44,512 nucleotides of DNA, taken from contig JAKSRE010000022.1 in the NCBI GenBank assembly GCA_024403775.1, positions 1 through 44,512 on the forward strand, in the 5' to 3' direction. The stretch comes from Clostridia bacterium. GTDB taxonomy: Bacteria; Bacillota; Clostridia; Saccharofermentanales; Saccharofermentanaceae. Positions 1 to 7,382 of the stretch are shown one piece after another; position 1 is the first letter of the stretch; every line of letters begins with the position of its first letter. Below the pieces are notes generated by a model. It saw only the letters and a list, made by a program, of their open reading frames with translations, made no database searches and had not been told where the DNA came from. A program made the translations under genes and the position numbers.

Positions 1-50
1 GTGAAACGGTGGTGCTCAATAGCGTATCGCCGGTGCTAAACACGCGCGCG
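1..50. other. Atypical GC-rich left edge
   Basis: These 50 bases are 60 percent G+C (30 of 50 counted), against well under 40 percent in the DNA that follows. They contain an alternating CG run. In the frame of the adjoining LicD-like fragment they encode an unrelated stretch with a stop at 37-39. They look like a chimeric or poorly assembled contig end, or the edge of a foreign insertion. The sequence alone cannot decide between these. Confidence 0.5.
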
Positions 51-294
51 AATCAATGAAGTAGCACAGAAGTATAATGGTAAAAATACACACTACAAGG
101 GTTATGCATACTTTGATCAGCCAATTCGAGAGGATTTATTCAATGAGTATATGGATACTGAATATGAAGGAGAGACCCTTCAGATTATTAAGATGTATGA
201 TGAATATTTGACTCAGACATATGGAGATTATATGCAGCTTCCACCTGAGAACGAGAGAACTTCAGGTCACACTTTCGATGCTTATAGAAAATAA
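40..294 (+). CDS. LicD-family phosphotransferase, C-terminal fragment (partial)
   Basis: The frame is open from the stop at 37-39 to TAA at 292-294 and encodes about 84 residues. It ends in a stretch with YLTQTYGDYMQLPPE followed by a Gly-His pair, typical of the C-terminus of LicD-family proteins. In characterised members these transfer phosphocholine or similar phospho-alcohols from a CDP donor to surface glycans. The catalytic N-terminal part is missing because the window begins here, and the first few codons may be artefactual. A CDP-donor-using enzyme suits the polysaccharide locus starting at 7383, which holds two cytidylyltransferases, but the Bat-type operon lies between them. The family call is fairly firm; the substrate is unknown. 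Confidence 0.7.
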   Translation, partial: TRARINEVAQKYNGKNTHYKGYAYFDQPIREDLFNEYMDTEYEGETLQIIKMYDEYLTQTYGDYMQLPPENERTSGHTFDAYRK

Positions 295-302
295 AAAGTA
301 AG

Positions 303-352
303 AGGTCGCCTCAAAAGTGATTATAAGATTACTTTTGAGATGGCCTTTTTTA
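303..352 (+). terminator. Rho-independent terminator after the LicD-like fragment
   Basis: A 16-nt arm starting AGGTCGCCTC pairs, with G-U wobbles and little mismatch, to an arm ending GAGATGGCCT. A run of six Ts follows. It begins nine bases after the LicD-like stop codon. Confidence 0.85.
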
Positions 353-682
353 GTTTTTTACTTAAATCTGAGAGAGGGTGGGAGCTAGCAGTCAAAGTAT
401 TGTTGACTAAAACGTTTCTAGACTCTGCATGAAATAAGCTACTGGTAAAACACATCATTTTTATTAGGAAGGATTTGACATTAATTACAAAAGAGAGTAA
501 AATACATATTGTTAATAACAGATTGTTATTAAGACAACGAGCAGAAATGCACCACATAAATTGGTACTGTTGTTCGTTGACAAACAAAAAGCACATATAT
601 AAACTTAAAAATGTTGCTAAAGCAGAGCAGTACTTAATTAATAATACATTTGCTAATAAGAAGTAAAAAAGGAGTTAAAGAG
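353..682. other. Intergenic region upstream of the MoxR operon
   Basis: About 330 bases without a convincing gene. Short frames exist on both strands, but none has a ribosome site or recognisable domain. It carries the promoter at 475-503 and a second weaker candidate at 577-605 (TTGACA, 17 bases, TAAACT). The MoxR mRNA would therefore have a 5' leader of roughly 70-175 bases. Confidence 0.6.
475..503 (+). promoter_or_regulatory. Sigma-A promoter for the MoxR/Bat-type operon
   Basis: TTGACA at 475-480, a 17-base spacer, then TAAAAT at 498-503. The -35 is a perfect match and the -10 is one base off consensus. It lies about 180 bases before the MoxR start, with no terminator in between. Confidence 0.7.
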
Positions 683-1678
683 ATGGAAAATCAGATTACG
701 AACACGATTACTGAAGAAGAGCTCGCTAGAAGCAGAGACATAGTAAGTAAGATTACTGGATATTACTATGAGAGAATGGTAGGCCAGAGAGGCCTTGGCC
801 AGTCACTTTTAATTTCCATGATTGCTAATGGTCATATTCTTCTTGAGTCAGTTCCAGGACTTGCTAAAACAACAGCTGCAAAGACATTGACAGACGCGGT
901 TGATGGTAAGTTTGCAAGAATCCAGTGTACACCTGACCTTTTGCCTAGTGACATCATAGGAACACAGATTTTTAATTATTCAAATAATAGTTTCGAGACA
1001 AAGCTTGGTCCAGTTTATGCAAACTTTGTTCTTCTTGATGAGATCAACCGATCAAGTGCGAAGACACAGAGTGCCATGCTTGAAGTCATGCAGGAGAGAA
1101 AGACAACAATCGGTGGTGTAAGCTACAACATGCCAGATATCTTTATCGTAATGGCAACACAGAACCCAATCGAGCAGGAAGGTACTTATCTCTTGTCAGA
1201 GGCACAGCTTGACCGTTTCCTTATCAAGGAAGTAATTACATATCCAACAGTGGATGAGGAAATTCAGATTCTCGACAGAATTGAGAAGAATGTATTTGCA
1301 AATTCATTCTCAGTAGTAAATATTGATGACATTAAGTTCCTTCAGAATCTCTGTAAGAGAGTGTATATTGATGCTTCAATCAAGAAGTACTGCATCAGCA
1401 TTGTTGATGCTACAAGACACGTAAAGGATTTTATTAAGGGTGATTTTGCTCAGTATGTAAATATGGGCTCAAGTACCCGTGGTTCAATCTCCCTCATGGA
1501 AGCTTCAAAGGCTCTTGCACTTCTCAGAGGAAGAAATTATGTATATCCAGATGATGTAAAAGATGTAGCAATTGGCGTATTGAGACACAGAATTAGCCTT
1601 AACTTTGCTGCAATGGCAGATGGCGTTAAGGAAGAACAGATTATTGAGAAGCTTATCGGAGTTATACCTGCACCATGA
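683..1678 (+). CDS. MoxR-family AAA+ ATPase
   Basis: A 331-residue cytoplasmic AAA+ ATPase of the MoxR/RavA type. These act as chaperone-like ATPases that mature or activate vWA-domain partner proteins. Visible motifs are a Walker A variant GLAKTT, a Walker B with FVLLDEINR, and the sensor/arginine region ATQNPIEQEGTYLLSEAQLDR, all typical of MoxR. The ATG at 683 is chosen over an upstream in-frame start because AAAAGGAG lies ten bases before it. It is the first gene of a six-gene operon and overlaps the DUF58 gene by four bases (ATGA), implying translational coupling. MoxR, DUF58 and vWA genes together form the well-known Bat-type arrangement. The physiological role in this organism is unknown. 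Confidence 0.93.
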   Translation: MENQITNTITEEELARSRDIVSKITGYYYERMVGQRGLGQSLLISMIANGHILLESVPGLAKTTAAKTLTDAVDGKFARIQCTPDLLPSDIIGTQIFNYSNNSFETKLGPVYANFVLLDEINRSSAKTQSAMLEVMQERKTTIGGVSYNMPDIFIVMATQNPIEQEGTYLLSEAQLDRFLIKEVITYPTVDEEIQILDRIEKNVFANSFSVVNIDDIKFLQNLCKRVYIDASIKKYCISIVDATRHVKDFIKGDFAQYVNMGSSTRGSISLMEASKALALLRGRNYVYPDDVKDVAIGVLRHRISLNFAAMADGVKEEQIIEKLIGVIPAP

Positions 1679-2553
1679 TAGTTGATTATATTACCAAAAT
1701 TAAGGGAAATATAAGCATCTATGCTACGAAGAAGACAGCTAACATTCTAGATGGTGCCTATAATTCAATATTTATGGGCAGAAGTCTTAACTTTGAAGAT
1801 TTGCGAGAGTATATTCCTGGAGATAATGTAAGAGACATAGACTGGAAGGCTTCATCAAGATCCAGGAATCTTCTCGTTAAGAGATTTGTGGCAGAGAAGA
1901 AGCACAATGTTATGTTCGTACTTGATTCAGGTGCGAAGATGTCAGGACATACAGCAAAACTTCAGGACAAGAATGAAGTAGCATTAACTGCAATGGGAAC
2001 GATTGCATATCTTGCTAATAAGAATGGAGACAATGTAGGTGCTATTTACACAAAGGGAGAGATGATAAATTTCTACCCATTTAAAACAGGTCTCTATAAT
2101 ATCGAGAGAATTCTTGAGAATTATCAGCATGATGTAACAAAAACCAAAGAGCAGTCTTCATTAATTAGAAGCATAGATTATGTCATATCACACGTACCTC
2201 AGAGAATGATTCTTTTTATCATTACAGATGAGGCAGGACTTGCCAAGATTGAAGATTCTCATTTGAAACGCCTTAAATTCCAGCATGACGTTCTTGTAAT
2301 TAAGATCGGAGATACGGAATTAACAGGCGGTGAGTCCTATAGTGTAAATAATGACAGTTATTTGCCAGATTTTATTACAAATAATAAGAAGCTTCGCAAC
2401 ATCGAGCTTAAGATGAAGAAAAAGCAAAAAGAAGAAAACGAGCGTAAGCTTTTAAGATTCGGTATATCCTCAGTCGATATGGATAGTAATGAGGACATAA
2501 TCGAGAAAATTATTGAATTACTTGAGAGACACAGACATGCGAACAGTCATTGA
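1675..2553 (+). CDS. DUF58 domain protein
   Basis: A 292-residue soluble protein. It carries the DUF58 signature near residues 40-75, with YIPGDNVRDIDWKASSR followed by LLVKRF, and a vWA-like core with VMFVLDSG. DUF58 proteins regularly sit next to MoxR ATPases and vWA membrane proteins and are thought to be their partners; no enzymatic activity is established. The ATG overlaps the moxR stop, and the 3' end overlaps the next gene by 17 bases. The C-terminus is charged and probably helical (Lys/Glu-rich from about residue 245). No transmembrane segment is evident, unlike some longer DUF58 proteins. Confidence 0.9.
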   Translation: MIVDYITKIKGNISIYATKKTANILDGAYNSIFMGRSLNFEDLREYIPGDNVRDIDWKASSRSRNLLVKRFVAEKKHNVMFVLDSGAKMSGHTAKLQDKNEVALTAMGTIAYLANKNGDNVGAIYTKGEMINFYPFKTGLYNIERILENYQHDVTKTKEQSSLIRSIDYVISHVPQRMILFIITDEAGLAKIEDSHLKRLKFQHDVLVIKIGDTELTGGESYSVNNDSYLPDFITNNKKLRNIELKMKKKQKEENERKLLRFGISSVDMDSNEDIIEKIIELLERHRHANSH

Positions 2554-3037
2554 GATAACAGTTAATTTACAAAAGCCAATGCAGTACTCATTACTGGCGT
2601 TGATCATAGCTTTATTAATTGCATTTACTCCTTTGATATGGAAAATCATCAAGTACTTGATTGAATATTTTAAGACTGGTGAGAAGACAGAGAAGGTCAA
2701 GGAAGTGAAGGAGGAACCATTTGTACCTCGTAAGAGCCTCTTTGTATTGAAGGAAGAGTATCTTCGTCTTATAGATGCAATTGAGACCAAGTACAATAAT
2801 GGTGAGATCGACACAAGAGAACTACATTTACAGCTAAGTAGCACAGTAAAAAAGTTCATATATGAAGTGACAGGTGTTAAAACACAGGCTTTTGTATTGT
2901 CAGATTTTGAAAGCAATAAAATGCCAGAGATGCAGGCGCTTCTTGAGATTTTCTATGCTCCTGAGTTTGCGCCAGAATCTGTAATCCAGCAGAGAAGTGC
3001 TGATAATGCTCGAAAGGTGGTGCGCGAATGGAATTAA
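2537..3037 (+). CDS. Single-pass membrane protein of the Bat-type operon
   Basis: A 166-residue protein with one clear transmembrane segment at about residues 18-38 and a charged cytoplasmic domain. Its position between DUF58 and two vWA genes, and its size, match the small membrane proteins (DUF4381-like) of such operons. The sequence does not let me assign the family firmly. The ATG at 2537 is preferred over an upstream TTG because of a GAGAG stretch just before it. It overlaps both neighbours, so it is co-translated with them. It is probably an assembly or anchoring partner of the vWA proteins; this is inferred from position only. Confidence 0.75.
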   Translation: MRTVIEITVNLQKPMQYSLLALIIALLIAFTPLIWKIIKYLIEYFKTGEKTEKVKEVKEEPFVPRKSLFVLKEEYLRLIDAIETKYNNGEIDTRELHLQLSSTVKKFIYEVTGVKTQAFVLSDFESNKMPEMQALLEIFYAPEFAPESVIQQRSADNARKVVREWN

Positions 3038-4044
3038 TGTACCCATGGGTGTTCTATGCCAGCCTGGTTGTAGCAGCTATAGTTTTCCTTGTAGTATTTA
3101 AGAACAAAGATAACTTCAAGTCTGGAAAAAGAGTAGCAAACGATGAAGCTATTAGAGAGAATAAATACTATAACCGACTTAAGATGGAGTATCGTGCCTG
3201 TAAGGCAATCGTGCTTATTACCATTGTTTTGTCAATAATTTGCACATCACTTATAATTGCACGACCAGTACATGTAGATACAGTAGTTAACGAAGTTCAC
3301 AACAGAGATATTATGATGTGTATTGATACATCTGAATCAACAGACGAGATCAACAGCGCAATGTGTGAGAGAATGATTCAGCTCGTAAAAGAGTTTAAGG
3401 GCGAGAGAATTGGTATCACCATTTTTAACTGTAAGCCTTGTCTTCTTGTACCACTTACTACTGACTACGATTATGTAATCTCTGTTCTTGAGAGACTTCA
3501 GGAATCATTTGATTTACACATAAAAGTTGCTAATAATCCGTTCATTATGAACGTTGATTATGAAGTATATGGATATAAGTACGCTGGAACAATAACAAGT
3601 GATCGAGGAAGTTCTTTTATCGGTGAAGGACTTGTTGGTTCAGTACTCAGTTTTTATGATCTTGAAGAAGAACCAGACAGAGCAAGAATCATCGTATTTT
3701 TAACAGATAACTGGCTCAATCTTGAATATGGTGAGGTTTACTGTACTCTTGAAGATGCTATGAACATTTGTAAGAGATATGGTATCAAGGTATTCTCACT
3801 TGCTCCAAAGGAAGTAGTTGATGAAGAGGAGTTTAGAGAACTCACACTAAGTACTGGTGGAGAATTCTATATTTATACATCAGATAAGGTTGTCGATGAA
3901 CTTAAAGATGCAGTCGACAACACTGATACATCAATGATGAAGACAACAGTAACAACAGTTACAGATAAGCCAGAAACATTACTTATTGCTCTGGCGGTAT
4001 TGCTAACAATTAATTTTATTGCCTCAAGGAGAATTCACGTATGA
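3028..4044 (+). CDS. vWA-domain membrane protein (BatA-like)
   Basis: 338 residues: an N-terminal transmembrane segment, a second near residues 60-80, a von Willebrand factor A domain, and a C-terminal transmembrane helix near residues 312-330. This is the usual BatA/BatB topology. The metal-ion-dependent adhesion site is intact (CIDTSES matches DxSxS, and FLTDN supplies the later Asp). Such proteins display a metal-binding interaction domain at the membrane and are worked on by MoxR ATPases. The start has AAAGGTGG upstream and overlaps the previous gene by ten bases. The ligand and process are not evident. Confidence 0.9.
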   Translation: MELMYPWVFYASLVVAAIVFLVVFKNKDNFKSGKRVANDEAIRENKYYNRLKMEYRACKAIVLITIVLSIICTSLIIARPVHVDTVVNEVHNRDIMMCIDTSESTDEINSAMCERMIQLVKEFKGERIGITIFNCKPCLLVPLTTDYDYVISVLERLQESFDLHIKVANNPFIMNVDYEVYGYKYAGTITSDRGSSFIGEGLVGSVLSFYDLEEEPDRARIIVFLTDNWLNLEYGEVYCTLEDAMNICKRYGIKVFSLAPKEVVDEEEFRELTLSTGGEFYIYTSDKVVDELKDAVDNTDTSMMKTTVTTVTDKPETLLIALAVLLTINFIASRRIHV

Positions 4045-5012
4045 CAATTCAATCGTTTATTCCAATTTGGATTATGGCAATAATTTGCGTATTAATTGTT
4101 GCTATGAAGCGTAAGGGCGTCTGGCCTTTTATTAGACAGATAGTAATTGCAGCTTTATTATTTGCCATTAATTTAAGAATTGTAATTCCAGCAGAGGATA
4201 TCGAAAAGGAAGTTACAAATGTAGATATATTGTTTGTAGTAGATACTACAATCAGTATGGTTGCAGAAGATTACAATGGTAATAACCCTCGTATGGATGG
4301 CGTAAAATCTGATATCGTTAGCATCGCTAATAGTTTTCCAGGTGCAAGATATTCAATTATTACTTTCGATAATTATGCTACAAGACTTTTGCCATACACA
4401 GAGTATGTAGATCCTCTCGATACCGCAGTTAGAAATATGCGTACACAGACAGAATATTATGCTGACGGAACTTCACTAAGTGCTCCAATTGGTGAGATGG
4501 AAATCGCATTGAGAAGAGATGTTGAAGCTACAAATGATCCTTCTATTCATGTTGTAGTGTTCATTAGTGATGGTGAGCATAATACAAAGAAGCAGATAGA
4601 ATCTTTTGAGGGGTTATCTGAGAATATAGAGTGCGGTGCAGTTCTTGGTTATGGTACTAATGCCGGCGGCAAGATGAAGGTAGAATCTTTCATTGGAGAT
4701 GAGGAAAAAGAGTACCTTAAGTACTATGATGATAACTATAACCAGAAAGAAGCTGTATCAAAGATTGATGAAGACAATCTTGAGACAATTGCAGATGAAT
4801 TGGGCGTTGATTATTATCATATGACAAAGCCATCAGATGTTAATTCTGTAATTAGCGATATTGAAGACGAGTTGCAAAATGGTGATATAAAGACAGTTAA
4901 GATTAAGACCTTTGGTTACATCGAGACTTATTATTACTTTGCAATAGCGCTTGTTGTTTTCCTTATCATTGATGCGTTCTGGTATAAGCGCAAATTAAAA
5001 TACAAGGTGTGA
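4041..5012 (+). CDS. vWA-domain membrane protein (BatB-like)
   Basis: 323 residues, with transmembrane segments near residues 8-22 and 30-50 and another near the C-terminus (about 292-312), flanking a vWA domain. The MIDAS motif is DTTIS, a Thr variant of DxSxS. GTSLSAPIG and VFISDGEHN supply the other metal-site residues. It overlaps the BatA-like gene by four bases. Paired vWA membrane proteins next to MoxR are the hallmark of this operon type. Known family members interact with each other and with TPR proteins, which fits the next gene. Confidence 0.9.
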   Translation: MTIQSFIPIWIMAIICVLIVAMKRKGVWPFIRQIVIAALLFAINLRIVIPAEDIEKEVTNVDILFVVDTTISMVAEDYNGNNPRMDGVKSDIVSIANSFPGARYSIITFDNYATRLLPYTEYVDPLDTAVRNMRTQTEYYADGTSLSAPIGEMEIALRRDVEATNDPSIHVVVFISDGEHNTKKQIESFEGLSENIECGAVLGYGTNAGGKMKVESFIGDEEKEYLKYYDDNYNQKEAVSKIDEDNLETIADELGVDYYHMTKPSDVNSVISDIEDELQNGDIKTVKIKTFGYIETYYYFAIALVVFLIIDAFWYKRKLKYKV

Positions 5013-5020
5013 GGTAGCAT

Positions 5021-6031
5021 ATGAAGAAACGATTACTGATATTGTTATATATGCTTGTCTTGCTGCTTGTTTCCAAGATGGCATTTAACTATTTTTATAA
5101 TGCACATATGATTAAAGCTTTTGAGAATAAGGATTATTCAGTAAATGATAACATCCTTCTTCTTGGAAACTTTGATGAGCCTTATATTGCTCACTATAAT
5201 AATGGTGATGTTTTGTATGAGCAGGGCCGTTATGAAGAGGCAATTGAGGAATATGACAAGGCATTGGCTTTGTATCCACCAAAACTTAAGGAGTGTCCTA
5301 TAAGAATTAATAAGGCACTTTCTATGGTTGGTACACTTGGCGAGAATTTTTGTAATGTTGATTTGACAGATAATGACGAGATTGAGGAGACAATTGATTA
5401 TCTTTATGAAGCAATTGATGTTCTGACAGAGGATGGCTGTGCTAACGATAAAGGTACAGGACATAGTAGAACTGCAGAGAAGCTTAAGGAACAGATTGAA
5501 GAGTTGATTGAGGAACTTAAGAATAGAGAAAAGGAGAACGAACAAACTCCGACACCTACTCCTTCTGGTTCTCCAACACCTACTCCTTCTGGATCTCCAA
5601 CTCCAGATCCAAATAATACGACAACACCTACTCCATCAGGAGAGCCATCACCACAGCCTTCAGGAGAGCCAAATCCAACAAATAATCCTTCACCAGAGCC
5701 TACTGAAGAGCCAAATCCAACAGGTGATCCTACACCAGAACCTTCTGGAGAGCCAAGTCCAACTCCTTCAACGGTTCCAACTGGTGAACCGTCACCAACA
5801 CCAAGTGTTGATCCGACAACGGAGCCTTCACCTGGTTTGACGCCAACACCAATTCCGTCAATGACTCCAGAACCTGGAAATCCAATTGATCCAGATGAGA
5901 GACATTATCAGGAGATTGAAGAAGTAATCGCTGGTTTCCTTGAAGAGAGCGCAGAGGAGCGTGTTAACGATACGCAGGACTACTACGAGCTCAATAATAG
6001 TTCTAACTGGGATACTGGTAAGAGCTGGTAA
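5021..6031 (+). CDS. TPR protein with Pro/Thr/Ser-rich linker (BatC-like)
   Basis: 336 residues. A signal anchor spans about residues 4-22. A tetratricopeptide unit lies near residues 55-95 (NNGDVLYEQGRYEEAIEEYDKAL). A low-complexity linker follows, at about residues 170-290, with repeated PTPTPSG and GEPSPTP blocks. The C-terminal ~45 residues are acidic (EEVIAGFLEES). The TPR plus its position after two vWA genes suggest a BatC/BatE-like partner. The long Pro/Thr/Ser linker would hold the end domain away from the membrane or across the wall. GAGGTAG seven bases upstream supports the start. A strong terminator follows. Confidence 0.85.
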   Translation: MKKRLLILLYMLVLLLVSKMAFNYFYNAHMIKAFENKDYSVNDNILLLGNFDEPYIAHYNNGDVLYEQGRYEEAIEEYDKALALYPPKLKECPIRINKALSMVGTLGENFCNVDLTDNDEIEETIDYLYEAIDVLTEDGCANDKGTGHSRTAEKLKEQIEELIEELKNREKENEQTPTPTPSGSPTPTPSGSPTPDPNNTTTPTPSGEPSPQPSGEPNPTNNPSPEPTEEPNPTGDPTPEPSGEPSPTPSTVPTGEPSPTPSVDPTTEPSPGLTPTPIPSMTPEPGNPIDPDERHYQEIEEVIAGFLEESAEERVNDTQDYYELNNSSNWDTGKSW

Positions 6032-6053
6032 TAACTGCTAAGTAGCAACCCCA

Positions 6054-6088
6054 AAGCGTGTGTGTTATAATAACATACACGCTTTTTT
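6054..6088 (+). terminator. Rho-independent terminator of the MoxR operon
   Basis: A 14-bp stem (AAGCGTGTGTGTTA with TAACATACACGCTT, one G-U pair) has a three-base loop and ends in a T tract. A TATAAT at 6066-6071 sits in the upper stem and loop. It has no good -35 but could be part of the promoter for the next gene. Confidence 0.93.
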
Positions 6089-6104
6089 ATGAATTGAGGA
6101 TTCT

Positions 6105-7361
6105 ATGGTACATAAGAGAAGTAAAAAGTGGATATTATCTTCTGTGGTTATCGCTACGGTTTTTGTACCGCTTACTTCTTTGCCGCTTGGAATCTATGAT
6201 AATAAGTCAGCTTCAGTTCTTGTACGTAATGCGTATGCTGCAACCTATCCTTCTGATGAAGCTGATACAGAAGAAGTTCTTATAGAAGAGTGGGCTCTCG
6301 TTACAAGTGAGGATGAACTCATTGATGTAAGTAATATGGAGGAGCCTTCTCCAGATACTATTATTCCAGAAGAAGAGATTTGTATTGAACCAGTTGAGGA
6401 TATTACTGAGAGAGTATCCTATGCTGATATTCTTACATATACTGTTGTTCAGCAATATGATGAAGCAAATCTTCCTATTGAGCTTCTTGATACTTCAGTT
6501 TTTGCTCCAGATGATACCAAATATTATATTTTGGCGCCTAATTCTATTATCAAAGAATATCCTGATATGAGTTCTAATACACTTACTCCTATTGGTATGG
6601 GAACGGGTGTAACTAGAATAGGAATAGGTGATACCTGGTCTAAGATCAGAACTGAAGAGGGTATAGAGGGATATGTATTAACAACTTCTATTTCAGATGA
6701 AGTTGTGTGGATTGATATCGATAGAATTGTTTGGGTAGAAGCAGATTCATTGTCATTAAGAAGTGAGGCTTCAACTGATTGTGAAGTTCTGGCTACACTT
6801 CCACATAATGCGAGACTTAGAGCTGTCTCTGTCTCAGATAAATGGTATAAGGTAATAACCGAGAGTGGCGTAACTGGTTATGTTTATATTTCTTTTACTA
6901 CACAGAAAGCCCCTCCAACTCCTACACCAGTAAGAAGAAATACTGGCTCAGGTTCAGGTGGAAGTTCTGGTGGTGGCGGAGGTTCTTCTCCAAACGTAAC
7001 TGGTGCCAATGGTGCAAGTATTGTTAGTATTTGCCAGTCAATGCTAGGTGTAGATTATGTATGGGCTGGAGAGTCAAGTTCTGGTGTTGACTGTTCAGGA
7101 CTCGTAGTGTACGCTTACAGACAGATTGGTATTAGTGCACCACATCAGTCTCAGTCCCTGACTACAAGTGGTTATGGAGTATCCAGAGATAACATACAGC
7201 CTGGTGATGTTGTCTGCTGGGATACAGGTAGCGGACTTTGTGGACACGTTGGAATTTATGTTGGTGGTGGACAGGTTATTCATGCTTCTAATTCACGTGA
7301 TAATGTATGTTATGGAAGTCTTGATATGATGCCAATTTTGACAATCAGAAGATTATTATAA
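6105..7361 (+). CDS. Secreted SH3-domain NlpC/P60 peptidoglycan hydrolase
   Basis: 418 residues. The N-terminus (basic, then hydrophobic, ending in AYA near residue 45) is a long Sec signal peptide. Two bacterial SH3-like repeats follow at about residues 140-200 and 205-265. Next is a Gly/Ser-rich linker, then a C-terminal NlpC/P60 domain. The catalytic residues are visible: Cys330 in DCSGL, His381 in GHVGIY and a third polar residue at His393. NlpC/P60 enzymes cut the peptide stem of peptidoglycan, typically D-Glu to diamino acid bonds. TTGAGGA five to ten bases upstream supports the ATG at 6105. It lies between the Bat-type operon and the polysaccharide locus and is probably its own transcript. 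Confidence 0.93.
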   Translation: MVHKRSKKWILSSVVIATVFVPLTSLPLGIYDNKSASVLVRNAYAATYPSDEADTEEVLIEEWALVTSEDELIDVSNMEEPSPDTIIPEEEICIEPVEDITERVSYADILTYTVVQQYDEANLPIELLDTSVFAPDDTKYYILAPNSIIKEYPDMSSNTLTPIGMGTGVTRIGIGDTWSKIRTEEGIEGYVLTTSISDEVVWIDIDRIVWVEADSLSLRSEASTDCEVLATLPHNARLRAVSVSDKWYKVITESGVTGYVYISFTTQKAPPTPTPVRRNTGSGSGGSSGGGGGSSPNVTGANGASIVSICQSMLGVDYVWAGESSSGVDCSGLVVYAYRQIGISAPHQSQSLTTSGYGVSRDNIQPGDVVCWDTGSGLCGHVGIYVGGGQVIHASNSRDNVCYGSLDMMPILTIRRLL

Positions 7362-7382
7362 GTTTATTTAGGAGATATATTT

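Noticed and set aside
321..596. Leftward 91-residue frame in the intergenic region
   Set aside because: It overlaps the terminator and both candidate promoters, has no ribosome site and shows low-complexity hydrophobic composition.
5508..5840. Frame rich in Leu/His/Gln overlapping the Pro/Thr/Ser linker
   Set aside because: It is a shadow of the repeat-rich coding sequence of the TPR protein in another frame.
6066..6071. TATAAT inside the terminator hairpin as a promoter for the NlpC/P60 gene
   Set aside because: No -35 at a suitable distance; noted but not called as a promoter.
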